Source: an uncultured Bacteroidota bacterium (GTDB taxonomy: Bacteria; Bacteroidota; Bacteroidia; UKL13-3). Taken from it: DNA of 37,690 nt. The notes under the pieces were generated by a model that was not told the DNA's origin, did no database searches, and saw only the letters and a program-made list of their open reading frames with translations. A program made the position numbers and the translations under genes. Shown here piece after piece: positions 16,932 to 25,120 of this stretch. The stretch is from the NCBI GenBank assembly GCA_903850915.1, contig CAINMV010000002.1, forward strand, positions 1 to 37,690. Direction: 5' to 3'. Position 1 is the first letter of the stretch. Every line of letters begins with the position of its first letter.

Positions 16932-18260
16932 TTATTTTTCAAACACGTTACTAAAAATCTTTTTAAGATATTTAGCTTCTTCAATATTAAAATTAGGTAA
17001 AGATATATCTTCACTTTTCGCAATGGCATCCCATAAGCGCAATGCATTTAATAACCGAAGATCGCGTTTTAACTTAGAATGATAAATGCCGCACACATAA
17101 ATAGGGTTCACTGTAACATCACTCAAAACAACCCCATTCTTAGTTTTTGCTAATTCAATCTTCAACCAAATGGGAAGATGTCCCCAAGTGAAAATATCAT
17201 ATGCTACAAAATCGCCCAAACAAAAAGCGGCCAAGCCTTGTTTGCTGCGTTGTGTTATAGGACAAACGAATTGGTGATAAATAAGCGGTTGTAAATTATG
17301 TCCGTGATTCCCAAGTAAAATATCTAATCCACATTCATCAAACAATCGTTTGGTGATATCAATAATGTGATTGCCAGGAAAAAGCTGATAAGCATTTCCA
17401 TAATGCATCGAACCAACTACAATATCAGCACCACGTTCATGGGCTAAAAGTACTTGCTTTTTAATAAACGACAAATCGCAATTCGCTTGATTTAGTTTAA
17501 TATGATTGCATAAATACGCCTTTCCGGGTGGCAACTGTAAGTGATTCAAAGAATAGGTGCAGGCAATAAATGCTATTTTTATTCCATTACGCTCTAGAAT
17601 AGGAAAATCATGCACGGTGGTTTCGCTAGCTGAGGTACCGGTATAATGGATTTCCCTCTCATTCAAAAATTCAATGGTGTTAAGAATACCAGTTTCACCC
17701 TGATCAAAGGAATGGTTGTTGGCTGTGCTCAAGATGTCAAATCCTTTATAATTACTATTGCCATTAAACACATCAAACATAGCAGCATCGCCATTAAATT
17801 CCATGTCGTTAAGCATTAATTCTGGCACGACAGCTGCAGGCTTAATTCTATTTATCGGGGTTTCTAGGTTCGCAATTACAATATCCCCTGAAAAGAAATC
17901 ATCACCAATATCGTCCCATAAAGCTTTACAATAGTCGGAATTAACCCACTCGTAAGGCATGAGGTCGCCTCCAGCGGTAATGGTAACACGATTATCCGAA
18001 GCCTCTATATTTGGCTTAAGAAAAGTGAAATTCAAATTACCCTTTATATCATTACTTTCAAATTGCTCAAGCGGTTTAAAATAATATTTATAAGCAAAGA
18101 AGATAATATCTTTAATCTTATAATGTGCAGGATCTTCATGAAAATTAGCCGGAGGTCTTTGCCATTGCTTGCCTTTAAACAAATACACCATGGCTAGTAA
18201 ACTACGAAGACAAGCAACTATAAATTTCCCATTTAAACTATATGCACGCACTGGCTTCAT
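16932..18260 (-). CDS. CapA-family (poly-gamma-glutamate synthesis type) metallophosphatase-fold protein
   Basis: The 442-residue protein has the CapA/PGA_cap series of motifs: GGDLM (97-101), NLETP (131-135), ANNHSFDQG (180-188), MHYGNAY (285-291) and GNHGHNLQP (317-325). The histidines and asparagines match a metallophosphoesterase-type fold. Family members act in poly-gamma-glutamate or capsule synthesis, but Bacteroidota members often stand apart from capBC genes, as here. The N terminus has a modest hydrophobic stretch (FIVACLRSLLAMVYLF) that could anchor it. Its start overlaps the vanZ-like stop by four bases (ATGA), so the two are translationally coupled. Confidence 0.88.
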   Translation of the reverse strand: MKPVRAYSLNGKFIVACLRSLLAMVYLFKGKQWQRPPANFHEDPAHYKIKDIIFFAYKYYFKPLEQFESNDIKGNLNFTFLKPNIEASDNRVTITAGGDLMPYEWVNSDYCKALWDDIGDDFFSGDIVIANLETPINRIKPAAVVPELMLNDMEFNGDAAMFDVFNGNSNYKGFDILSTANNHSFDQGETGILNTIEFLNEREIHYTGTSASETTVHDFPILERNGIKIAFIACTYSLNHLQLPPGKAYLCNHIKLNQANCDLSFIKKQVLLAHERGADIVVGSMHYGNAYQLFPGNHIIDITKRLFDECGLDILLGNHGHNLQPLIYHQFVCPITQRSKQGLAAFCLGDFVAYDIFTWGHLPIWLKIELAKTKNGVVLSDVTVNPIYVCGIYHSKLKRDLRLLNALRLWDAIAKSEDISLPNFNIEEAKYLKKIFSNVFEK

Positions 18261-18649
18261 ACAAGGCTCTTTTTTTTATTATACACAACTACATATATAA
18301 CTGCACCCAAAGTCACTCCTATGCCATCAGCGAGAAAATCAAGCCAATCACCTGTTCGATGAATAGCTAATAAAGCTTGAGCTATTTCTGTGGTTGCGGC
18401 CAAAAGTAGGCAATAAGCTACAGCCCACCGTAAAGCATGCCGACGTAAATAGCTAAAATGAAGATATTTTGCTAAGCCTGTAACAGTAAAAAAGCAAAGT
18501 AATCCAAAGCAGAAGAAATGAGCCATTTTATCGAAAGAAAGCAAATCCATAAACTCCAACGTGGGCATTTTATCTCCCGGAAAGCCACAAAGTGAGATGA
18601 TAAATACGCTGAAAGCCAAAGCCACTTTATTATAACGTAAAAAGATCAT
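18257..18649 (-). CDS. VanZ-like membrane protein
   Basis: The 130-residue integral membrane protein has four predicted helices, the usual VanZ-like layout: KVALAFSVFIISLC, the helix around HFFCFGLLCFFTVTGLA, WAVAYCLLLAATTEIAQALL and GIGVTLGAVIYVVVY. The DKMAHFFCFGLL and EIAQ...R-x-x-D-W-x-D-F-x-A-D-G-x-G motifs are typical of the family. It overlaps the capA-like start by four bases (18257-18260). A TATTTTTG promoter-like string at 18680-18687 on the minus strand lies within the preceding terminator. The biochemical role is not known; the pairing with CapA suggests a cell-envelope function. Confidence 0.85.
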   Translation of the reverse strand: MIFLRYNKVALAFSVFIISLCGFPGDKMPTLEFMDLLSFDKMAHFFCFGLLCFFTVTGLAKYLHFSYLRRHALRWAVAYCLLLAATTEIAQALLAIHRTGDWLDFLADGIGVTLGAVIYVVVYNKKKSLV

Positions 18650-18679
18650 TTATTAGATGAGATTAAAATTGCTTTAAAA

Positions 18680-18712
18680 CAAAAATAGCCGAAAGTAATT
18701 ATACCTGCGGCT
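18680..18712 (-). terminator. Terminator after gcvH, overlapping a possible vanZ promoter
   Basis: AGCCG (18687-18691) and CGGCT (18708-18712) form a stem with a mismatched upper part. On the minus strand it is followed by ATTTTTGTTTT, and on the plus strand by six T, so it may act both ways. The minus-strand T-run also reads TATTTTTG (18680-18687), a match to the -7 promoter element. Confidence 0.6.
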
Positions 18713-18735
18713 TTTTTGTTTAATGGTAATAAAAA

Positions 18736-19110
18736 CTATGCGCCTACCAGCTCTGAATAAGCATCGGAAGACATTAAATGATCAAGAGATCCCGTTACTT
18801 TTATTTTAATCATCCAACCTTTCCCATACGCATCTTCGTTTACATATTGTGGGTTGCTTTCTAATTCAGGATTAACTTCAACCACTTCGCCGGCCATAGG
18901 CATGAACAAGTCAGAAACAGTTTTCACCGCCTCAACAGATCCAAAGACCTCTTCGTTCGCCAAGGCCTGACCTTCGGTTTCGATTTCTACAAAAACAATA
19001 TCACCCAATTCGTGTTGAGCGAAATCAGTAATACCTACATAAGCGAAGTCGCCTTCCATACGTACCCATTCGTGATCTTTGGTGTACTTTAATTCTGCGG
19101 GGAAATTCAT
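18736..19110 (-). CDS. gcvH: Glycine cleavage system H protein
   Basis: The 124-residue lipoyl carrier protein shuttles the aminomethyl group between the P, T and L proteins of the glycine cleavage complex. Lipoylation site is Lys63 in [11 protein letters not shown]. The start [15 protein letters not shown] (ATG 19110) fits the family and lies about 15 bases after the expected transcription start. An upstream Met eight codons earlier (19134) sits next to the TATTTTTG promoter element, so it is unlikely to be used. It stands divergent from the xer gene. Confidence 0.96.
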   Translation of the reverse strand: MNFPAELKYTKDHEWVRMEGDFAYVGITDFAQHELGDIVFVEIETEGQALANEEVFGSVEAVKTVSDLFMPMAGEVVEVNPELESNPQYVNEDAYGKGWMIKIKVTGSLDHLMSSDAYSELVGA

Positions 19111-19131
19111 GTTATTAATAAAATTAGGATT

Positions 19132-19139
19132 CAAAAATA
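19132..19139 (-). promoter_or_regulatory. Promoter -7 element of gcvH
   Basis: TATTTTTG on the minus strand matches TAnnTTTG, 22 bases before the gcvH ATG at 19110. No TTG is seen at the expected -33 distance, so confidence is moderate. It lies about 50 bases from the oppositely directed xer element. Confidence 0.5.
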
Positions 19140-19187
19140 ATAAATAGATTCAGGTTAAATTAATTTTTTATTCACTCTTAATATACG

Positions 19188-19195
19188 TAATTTTG
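19188..19195 (+). promoter_or_regulatory. Promoter -7 element of the xer-hpf pair
   Basis: TAATTTTG on the plus strand fits TAnnTTTG and lies 20 bases before the ATG at 19216. The -33 region is T-rich (19164-19169) without a clean TTG. Confidence 0.5.
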
Positions 19196-19215
19196 TAAGG
19201 TAAGTAGTCGGAGCC

Positions 19216-20094
19216 ATGGTAGATAACTTCTTAAACAACCTGAAATTTGAAAGACGCTATTCCGCACATACGCTAACGGCATACAAAACCGACCTGTTTC
19301 AGTTCTCCTCATATTTACGGAACGCCTACGACTTCGAAGCGCCTGAGAAGGCGGCTCCAATTCATATTCGATCGTATTTAGCCCAACTCATCGACCAAGG
19401 TATTACTTCGCGCAGCGTGCAGCGAAAGATGATTAGTCTGCGTAGTTTTTACAAATTTTTAATGCAAGAGAATGTCATTACCACTAGCCCTATGGTAAAA
19501 ATCACCTTGCCCAAATCGGGATCTAGGTTGCCTTCCTATATTGAAGAAAAAGATATGCGTAAAACCAATGTTATGCCTTCGCCTGAAGATGAATTCTCTG
19601 CCATTCGCAATCATTTAATTGTTCAAATGCTTTACCAAACAGGCATGAGACTTAGTGAATTAAAAACTTTGAAAACAGATGACATAAACTTAAACAAATG
19701 TGAACTTAAAGTGATGGGGAAAAGAAAGAAAGAACGTATCATTCCGTTTACAGAAGACCTTAAAATTATTATAGAGGCTTTTCAGAAACAGAAAAACACC
19801 TTGCCTGCTTCGAACAGCATCTTTTTACTTGTTTTAAACAACGGAAAGCCTGTATATGATAAATTTATATATAGAGTGGTAACATCCGCATTGGACTTAA
19901 TTACGACAGCAGAAAAGAAAAGTCCCCATGTGTTGCGTCATACCTACGCCACTCACTTAATGAATCATGGAGCCGACATTAATGCAATTAAAGAACTTTT
20001 AGGCCATAGTAGCCTTGCTGCTACCCAAATTTACACCCACAATAGCATCGAAAAGCTTAAAGAAGCACATCGAAATTCTCATCCAAGAGCTTAA
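19216..20094 (+). CDS. Tyrosine site-specific recombinase XerC/XerD family
   Basis: The 292-residue tyrosine recombinase has an N-terminal SAM-like core-binding domain (1-90) and a catalytic domain with all expected residues: Arg145 (GMRLSEL), a Lys in VMGKRKKER, His238 and Arg241 (HVLRHTYATH), His264 (GHSSLAATQ) and Tyr273 (QIYTH). Length and the LGHSSLAATQIYTH ending fit the chromosomal XerC/XerD proteins that resolve replication dimers at dif, rather than phage integrases. Which of the two (C or D) cannot be decided here. It is followed after 55 bases by the hibernation factor gene. Nothing suggests a mobile element around it. Confidence 0.9.
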   Translation: MVDNFLNNLKFERRYSAHTLTAYKTDLFQFSSYLRNAYDFEAPEKAAPIHIRSYLAQLIDQGITSRSVQRKMISLRSFYKFLMQENVITTSPMVKITLPKSGSRLPSYIEEKDMRKTNVMPSPEDEFSAIRNHLIVQMLYQTGMRLSELKTLKTDDINLNKCELKVMGKRKKERIIPFTEDLKIIIEAFQKQKNTLPASNSIFLLVLNNGKPVYDKFIYRVVTSALDLITTAEKKSPHVLRHTYATHLMNHGADINAIKELLGHSSLAATQIYTHNSIEKLKEAHRNSHPRA

Positions 20095-20149
20095 AAATTA
20101 AAAAAACAATTATCAACGTATAAATTCACAATCATTAAAACCAAATACT

Positions 20150-20443
20150 ATGAAACTTGATATTCAATCCATACATTTTGATGCAGACAAGAAACTATTA
20201 GAGTACATTGAAAAAAAAATAAACAAACTTGATACTTTTTATGATCAAATCTTAGGAGGCGAGGTATTCTTAAGACTAACCAACGAAGCTAAAGAAAATA
20301 AGCTTGTTGAGGTAAAACTGCATGTACAAAATCAAAGTATCTTTGTAAAAGAAACTAGTATTAGCTTCGAAGCTGCTATAGATATGGCTGAGAACACGTT
20401 GAGAAGCCAACTAGTGAAATACAAAGAAAAATTAAGGGGATAA
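20150..20443 (+). CDS. hpf: Short ribosome hibernation-promoting factor (HPF/RaiA family)
   Basis: The 97-residue protein is the short form of the ribosome hibernation factor. It binds the 30S decoding site and blocks translation in stationary phase. The beta-alpha-beta-beta-beta-alpha pattern is visible: VQ-like strand SIHFDADKKLLEYIEKKINKL, then VEVKLHVQNQSIFVKE, and the final helix AAIDMAENTLRSQLVKYKEKLRG. It lacks the C-terminal dimerisation domain of long HPF. It follows the xer gene by 55 bases and is probably co-transcribed with it, an arrangement seen in Bacteroidota. Confidence 0.9.
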   Translation: MKLDIQSIHFDADKKLLEYIEKKINKLDTFYDQILGGEVFLRLTNEAKENKLVEVKLHVQNQSIFVKETSISFEAAIDMAENTLRSQLVKYKEKLRG

Positions 20444-20491
20444 TTTTTCAACTCTTTTGAAATTGATCGAATAAACAACCACAAATTCAAG

Positions 20492-21643
20492 TTATTCAGT
20501 AAAGAATTCCTTCATTCTTTCAAAAAAGCCCTTTTCCCCTTTTAAAGGGTTAGGCTTAAAGTTTTCAGAATGTGATAATTTCTCAAGTATAGCTTTTTCT
20601 TCACTGCTTAACTTTTGTGGTGTCCAAATGTTCACGTCAATGAGTTGATCTCCTTTTCCATGACTATTCACTGTTGGTAGCCCTTTCCCACGTAAGCGCA
20701 ATATTTTACCAGCTTGTGTTCCTGGTTCAATCTTTATCTTCGCCTTACCATCGATGGTGGGAATTTCGAAGCTTGCTCCGAGAGCGGCTTCTGGTATAGA
20801 AATATGCAAATGATAAACTACGTTATTCCCTTCCCGTTTTAAAATTTCGTGTGGCTCTTCTTCAATTAATATATAGAGATCCCCATTCATGCCATTGCGT
20901 TCTCCTGCATTTCCTTTGCCACTGAGATTTAGTTGCATCCCCTCTTGAACACCGGCAGGAATATTCACATTAATTAATTCTTCACCATCCATAATACCAC
21001 TGCCATGACAACCTGTGCATTTATTACTAATAGAACTTCCTTCGCCTTGGCATGATGGACACGTAGACGTAGTTTGCATTTGACCTAAAAATGTGTTGGT
21101 AACACGTTTAACAGAGCCCTGACCATTACAAGTTCCACAGGTTTTAAAACCACTTTTATCTTTTGCACCTAAACCATGGCAGGTAGAACATTTTACTTTC
21201 TTGCGAACTTTAAGTTTTTTCTCCGCGCCATTGGCGATATCTTCTAAGCTCATTTTCACTCGTAAGCGAAGGTTTCCACCTACATTTTGCCTACGACCAC
21301 CACCACTGCGCTGGCCCCCAAAGAATCCTTCAAAGCCATCACCAAAAACACTTCCAAAATTTTCAAAGATGTCGTCCATGCTCATGCCGCCATTGAAACC
21401 ACCACCACCGGAAGCCCCTCCAACACCTTGATGACCATAGCGGTCATATCGCGCACGTTTTTGTTCGTCGCTTAGAACTTCGTAAGCTTCTGCTGCCTCT
21501 TTGAATTTCTCTTCCGCCTCATTATTTCCAGGGTTTTTATCCGGATGAAACTCAATTGCCTTCTTTCGATATGCTTTTTTTAACTCCTCGGCGGAAGCAC
21601 TTTTAGATACACCTAAAATTTCGTAGTAATCTCTTTTGGCCAT
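20492..21643 (-). CDS. dnaJ: Chaperone protein DnaJ
   Basis: The 383-residue Hsp40 co-chaperone stimulates DnaK ATPase and delivers substrates. The J domain (1-70) has the essential HPD (33-35). A Gly/Phe-rich region with [12 protein letters not shown] follows, and then four zinc-finger repeats ([32 protein letters not shown]). The C-terminal substrate-binding domain runs from about 215. It is the second gene of grpE-dnaJ, 27 bases after grpE, on the minus strand. Its end faces the end of hpf, with 48 bases between. Confidence 0.98.
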   Translation of the reverse strand: MAKRDYYEILGVSKSASAEELKKAYRKKAIEFHPDKNPGNNEAEEKFKEAAEAYEVLSDEQKRARYDRYGHQGVGGASGGGGFNGGMSMDDIFENFGSVFGDGFEGFFGGQRSGGGRRQNVGGNLRLRVKMSLEDIANGAEKKLKVRKKVKCSTCHGLGAKDKSGFKTCGTCNGQGSVKRVTNTFLGQMQTTSTCPSCQGEGSSISNKCTGCHGSGIMDGEELINVNIPAGVQEGMQLNLSGKGNAGERNGMNGDLYILIEEEPHEILKREGNNVVYHLHISIPEAALGASFEIPTIDGKAKIKIEPGTQAGKILRLRGKGLPTVNSHGKGDQLIDVNIWTPQKLSSEEKAILEKLSHSENFKPNPLKGEKGFFERMKEFFTE

Positions 21644-21670
21644 AAATAAAACTTAATCTATTCTTTAGTA

Positions 21671-22252
21671 TTAATTTCCAACAATAACTTTTGCAAAACG
21701 AATCACTTTTTCGTTTAGTAAATATCCCTTTTCAACTACATCAACCACCTTACCTTTCATTTCCTCTGAAACAGGGATACCTGTGATGGCTTCAGCCAAA
21801 TCGCTGTTAAAGTCTTGTCCTTGACTTTCCATGGGTGTTAATCCACGCTGCTCCAATATCTTATGAAATTTATGACGTACAAGTAAAACCCCCTCTTTAA
21901 TCGACTGTATATCGTTGGCGGATTCCATCACTTGGATGGCTCTGTCAAAATCGTCTAAAACGGGCAACATTGACACAATTATATCTTTCCCGGCGGTCTT
22001 AATTAGGTCTAAACGCTCGGTAGCGGTCCGTTTTTTAAAGTTGTCGAACTCCGCATAAAGGCGAATAAACTTATCATTCATCTCGCTTACCTTATATCTT
22101 AGCTTCTCCTCTTCGCTTAATGAAACCTCAGGTTCTTCTTTAGATAATTCGGCATTTTCGTTTGCTGTATCTGAATTTTGATCCTCATTAGAATCAGTTT
22201 GGTTGATCTCATTAAAGACCTCCTCCTTTTGTTTGTTTTTCAAATCACTCAT
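21671..22252 (-). CDS. grpE: Nucleotide exchange factor GrpE
   Basis: The 193-residue GrpE releases ADP from DnaK. The N-terminal 55 residues are acidic and coiled-coil-like. The central helix bears FIRLYAEFDNFKKRTATERLD, and the C-terminal beta domain holds VVDVVEKGYLLNEKVIRFAKVIVG, typical for the family. It precedes dnaJ by 27 bases and forms an operon with it. dnaK is not in this window. The leader has an inverted repeat, 22260-22280 (GGC-GTTATTTTAAC-CGCC on the plus strand), that could form a hairpin a few bases before the start codon; its effect is speculative. Confidence 0.96.
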   Translation of the reverse strand: MSDLKNKQKEEVFNEINQTDSNEDQNSDTANENAELSKEEPEVSLSEEEKLRYKVSEMNDKFIRLYAEFDNFKKRTATERLDLIKTAGKDIIVSMLPVLDDFDRAIQVMESANDIQSIKEGVLLVRHKFHKILEQRGLTPMESQGQDFNSDLAEAITGIPVSEEMKGKVVDVVEKGYLLNEKVIRFAKVIVGN

Positions 22253-22324
22253 GTTTAAAAGGCGTTATTTTAACCGCCATTATTTCAATTTTATTGCCAA
22301 AAAACAATTGCGCCAATGTGACAT

Positions 22325-22353
22325 AAAAAAGGCGGGGCCATTTGCTCCGCCTT
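22325..22353 (-). terminator. Rho-independent terminator after the TlpA-like gene
   Basis: On the minus strand AAGGCGGAGC and GGCCCCGCCTT form a GC-rich stem with one A-C mismatch, then six T. It lies about 15 bases past the stop of the thioredoxin-like gene and before the grpE start. Confidence 0.88.
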
Positions 22354-22366
22354 CCTATTGATGAGA

Positions 22367-22879
22367 TTATTTTTTTCGAATCGTTGCAAGGTAACTGTCA
22401 AGCATCAAACCACGTAGGTCTTTAGCTATAATTTTACCATTTCCATCAAGTAAATAGTTGGCAGGGAGTGAACTAACCTGATAATCTTTGGCGATTTCAG
22501 CATCCCATTTCTTTCCTTCAGATACATTGGTCCATGTATAGCCATCTTGAACCACAGCATCTCTCCAATCATCCAAATTATCGTCCATTGCTATACTAAT
22601 TATTTCAAAACCAGAACCTCCTTCGAAATCCATATTTTGATATTTTTGATACGTCTTCACCAATTTAGGACTTTCCATACGGCATTGCTTACACCAAGAC
22701 GCCCAAAAATCAATTAAAACAATCTTACCCCTAAAGTCATAAAGCTTTGTGGGGATGCCTTTGGTGTCGATCAATACAAAACTTGGTGCCTGCTTACCCA
22801 CAGGCAAACCACCATTGTTCGATTTAAAAGCAACCGCAGTAAACACGAAAGCCAAAATTAGAAACATGTACTTTTTCAT
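22367..22879 (-). CDS. TlpA-like periplasmic thioredoxin-fold protein
   Basis: With the start at 22879 the protein is 170 residues. It has a signal-like N terminus (KKYMFLILAFVFTAVAF) followed by a TlpA/ResA-type redoxin domain beginning GKQAPSFVLIDTKG. The active site is WASWCKQC (Cys63, Cys66), which would reduce or exchange disulfides in the periplasm, for example for cytochrome c or secreted protein maturation. A longer in-frame start at 22954 is less likely, because a promoter element TACATTTG lies at 22913-22920 and the shorter form has a clean signal peptide. It is divergent from the sterol-desaturase-like gene and ends at a strong terminator. Confidence 0.9.
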   Translation of the reverse strand: MKKYMFLILAFVFTAVAFKSNNGGLPVGKQAPSFVLIDTKGIPTKLYDFRGKIVLIDFWASWCKQCRMESPKLVKTYQKYQNMDFEGGSGFEIISIAMDDNLDDWRDAVVQDGYTWTNVSEGKKWDAEIAKDYQVSSLPANYLLDGNGKIIAKDLRGLMLDSYLATIRKK

Positions 22880-22912
22880 TTTAATGAGATTTGGTAAATT
22901 ACTGTTCGGCTT

Positions 22913-22920
22913 CAAATGTA
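22913..22920 (-). promoter_or_regulatory. Promoter -7 element of the TlpA-like gene
   Basis: TACATTTG on the minus strand matches TAnnTTTG, 33 bases before the chosen ATG. It supports the shorter start. No clean -33 TTG was found. Confidence 0.5.
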
Positions 22921-22947
22921 ATACCAAATTTAAAATAATAAAGAATA

Positions 22948-22977
22948 TTGACATGTATTACAATAAATCTATTTTTG
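22948..22977 (+). promoter_or_regulatory. Promoter of the sterol-desaturase-like gene
   Basis: TTG (22948-22950), 19 bases, then TATTTTTG (22970-22977): a full match to TTG-N19-TAnnTTTG. It places transcription start near 22981-22984, so only the ATG at 22989 can be used. It overlaps the more upstream in-frame ATG at 22953, which is thereby ruled out. Confidence 0.7.
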
Positions 22978-22988
22978 CACTTTTAGAA

Positions 22989-23864
22989 ATGAGCCGAGAA
23001 TTTATACTTTTTTATCTTTCAATTGCAATCTATTCTGTTTGTATTTTGTATGAATTATACATAAACCATAAGCAGCGAATGCATAACTATATCCTTGCCG
23101 AGTCAATTATGAGTGGCTGGTTTGCGTTGGCTGGCTTTATTTGCGATCTAATAATAAAAGGATTTGTTTTAGGTTTGTTTTATTGGGCAAACTTACATGC
23201 TATTTTACAACCCGAACTTTTGAAAACCAACCCTATCTTGGCTTGGGGAATAGTTTTTGTGGCGCAAGATTTCTGTTTTTATTGGCTCCATAGAACCGAA
23301 CATTATAGCCGTTTCTTTTGGGCTGTGCATAGTAACCATCATAGTGCTGAGAAATACAATTTCACGGTTGCGTTGCGCTCCTCTGTCTTTCAACCTTTTT
23401 ATCGTTTCCTATTTTACCTTCCCATTGCCTTTTTAGGATTCGATTATATGACCATTATGTTTATGTATGCCATCAACCAAATGTATCAATTTTTTCTGCA
23501 TACAGAAATTGTAGGACGCTTACCCGCTTGGTACGAGGCTATATTTGTTACTCCATCGCACCATCGGGTGCATCATGCCAGCAATATTAAGTACCTCGAC
23601 AAAAACATGGGCCAAGTTCTCATCCTTTGGGATAAACTTTTCGGAACATTTCAGGTAGAGCAAGAAACACCTGTTTACGGACTTACCACCCCATTAAACA
23701 CTACAAACCCAATAAAAGCCATTGTTAGCGAACACCTTAAAATTGTCAATGATCTGAGAAAGCCATCCTCCTTATCAACCAAATTTAATTATCTCTTTAA
23801 AGCACCAGGCTGGAGCCACGATGGAAGCACCAAAACTAGTGATGAATTGCGCAAGGGGCTCTAA
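22989..23864 (+). CDS. Sterol desaturase / fatty acid hydroxylase family membrane protein
   Basis: This integral membrane protein of about 291 residues has several transmembrane segments. It carries the three histidine clusters of the di-iron fatty acid hydroxylase superfamily: HRTEH, the following HSNHH, and HHRVHH near residue 190. Such enzymes hydroxylate or desaturate lipids; bacterial members also act on hopanoids, carotenoids and ether lipids, so the substrate is open. An ATG at 22953 or further upstream would place the start inside or before the promoter, and the reading frame further left is antisense to the TlpA-like gene. It is divergent from that gene and is followed 62 bases later by tgt. 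Confidence 0.88.
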   Translation: MSREFILFYLSIAIYSVCILYELYINHKQRMHNYILAESIMSGWFALAGFICDLIIKGFVLGLFYWANLHAILQPELLKTNPILAWGIVFVAQDFCFYWLHRTEHYSRFFWAVHSNHHSAEKYNFTVALRSSVFQPFYRFLFYLPIAFLGFDYMTIMFMYAINQMYQFFLHTEIVGRLPAWYEAIFVTPSHHRVHHASNIKYLDKNMGQVLILWDKLFGTFQVEQETPVYGLTTPLNTTNPIKAIVSEHLKIVNDLRKPSSLSTKFNYLFKAPGWSHDGSTKTSDELRKGL

Positions 23865-23926
23865 AAGTTTCTTTGCGTTAAAATACATTATAATATTTAA
23901 ATTAAAGCTAATACAAATTCAAACTA

Positions 23927-25045
23927 TTGAAATTCACATTACAACATACCGATATAAAAAGTAAAGCTCGTGCAGGGATACTTGAAACTGCCCATGGCAA
24001 TATTCAAACACCCATTTTTATGCCTGTAGGCACTGTAGGAAGTGTAAAAACGGTACATCAGGAAGAATTAAAGACGAGAGTCAAGGCTCAAATAATACTT
24101 GGCAACACCTATCATTTATTCCTTCGTCCTGGAACTGATATTTTACAAAAAGCAGGTGGACTTCATAAATTTATGAATTGGGACAGGCCCATACTTACCG
24201 ATAGTGGTGGCTATCAAATCTTCTCTTTATCCGGCCGACGTAAAATCACAGAAGAAGGAGCGAAATTCCAAAATCATATTAACGGGTCCTATCATTTGTT
24301 TACTCCAGAAAACGTAATGGATATTCAACGGCAAATTGGTGGCGATATCATCATGGCATTTGATGAATGCCCTCCTTACCCTTCCGATGAAAAATACGCA
24401 ACTCGAAGCATGCATCTAACCCACCGTTGGCTTCAAAGATGTATCACACATTTCAATAAATCAGAAGGATTGTATGGCTATGAACAGGCATTATTTCCCA
24501 TCGTTCAGGGAAGCACCTACCCACATTTACGCAAGCAATCCGCAGAATTTATTGCTTCTCAAAATTGCTTTGGCAATGCCATTGGTGGATTAAGCGTTGG
24601 AGAACCCGCCGAAATGATGTACGAGATGTGCGCCATGGTATGCGACATTTTACCCGTGGAAAAACCAAGATACCTTATGGGAGTTGGAACGCCAATAAAC
24701 ATAATCGAAAATATTTCCCTCGGCATCGATATGTTCGACTGCGTAATGCCAACACGCAATGCTCGAAATGGAATGCTATTCACGCAACATGGTATTATAA
24801 ACATCCGAAATAAAAAATGGGAAAACGATTTCAATGCTATCGATGAAACATTAATGCCAGAATACAGCAAAGCATATCTGCGTCATCTATTTATTGCAGA
24901 AGAAATGCTTGCCAAGCAGATTGCCTCAATTCACAATTTAAGCTTCTACCTTTGGCTTGTTAATGAAGCTCGTGCGAAAATAATTGATGGCACTTTTACG
25001 GAATGGAAAGCGGCCATGATTCCAAAATTGGGACACCGCTTATAA
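23927..25045 (+). CDS. tgt: tRNA-guanine transglycosylase (queuine/preQ1 insertion)
   Basis: This 372-residue TIM-barrel enzyme exchanges guanine 34 for preQ1 in tRNAs with GUN anticodons. The start is TTG at 23927; the translated KFTLQHTDIKSKARAG follows the family N terminus. Conserved motifs are TDSGGYQIFSLSG, DECPPYPSD, NAIGGLSVGEP and FDCVMPTRNARNG (nucleophile Asp271). In the C-terminal zinc region, where most bacterial enzymes have CxCxxC with a later His, this protein reads NAIDETLMPEYSKAYLRHL. The three cysteines are gone while His320 remains. To my recollection Bacteroidota homologues share this loss, so it is likely functional. It converges on recB. Confidence 0.95.
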   Translation: MKFTLQHTDIKSKARAGILETAHGNIQTPIFMPVGTVGSVKTVHQEELKTRVKAQIILGNTYHLFLRPGTDILQKAGGLHKFMNWDRPILTDSGGYQIFSLSGRRKITEEGAKFQNHINGSYHLFTPENVMDIQRQIGGDIIMAFDECPPYPSDEKYATRSMHLTHRWLQRCITHFNKSEGLYGYEQALFPIVQGSTYPHLRKQSAEFIASQNCFGNAIGGLSVGEPAEMMYEMCAMVCDILPVEKPRYLMGVGTPINIIENISLGIDMFDCVMPTRNARNGMLFTQHGIINIRNKKWENDFNAIDETLMPEYSKAYLRHLFIAEEMLAKQIASIHNLSFYLWLVNEARAKIIDGTFTEWKAAMIPKLGHRL

Positions 25046-25120
25046 TTTGCTTATCCACACGCAAAAACATTTCTCGCAATTCCGAAATTCTTCAATTTAG
25101 CTTCCTACGTTTTAGAATTT

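Noticed and set aside
19216-20094. Possible integrase of a mobile element
   Set aside because: All features fit a chromosomal XerC/D: typical length, hpf neighbour, no attachment repeats or cargo genes around it.
22749-22988. Long N-terminal extension of the sterol-desaturase-like protein
   Set aside because: It is antisense to the TlpA-like gene and crosses a full-consensus promoter, so translation must begin at 22989.
25051-25059. Single DnaA-box-like TTATCCACA in the tgt-recB gap
   Set aside because: An exact 9-base match, but only one copy with no cluster, no AT-rich unwinding element and no dnaA or dnaN nearby; chance is the simpler explanation.
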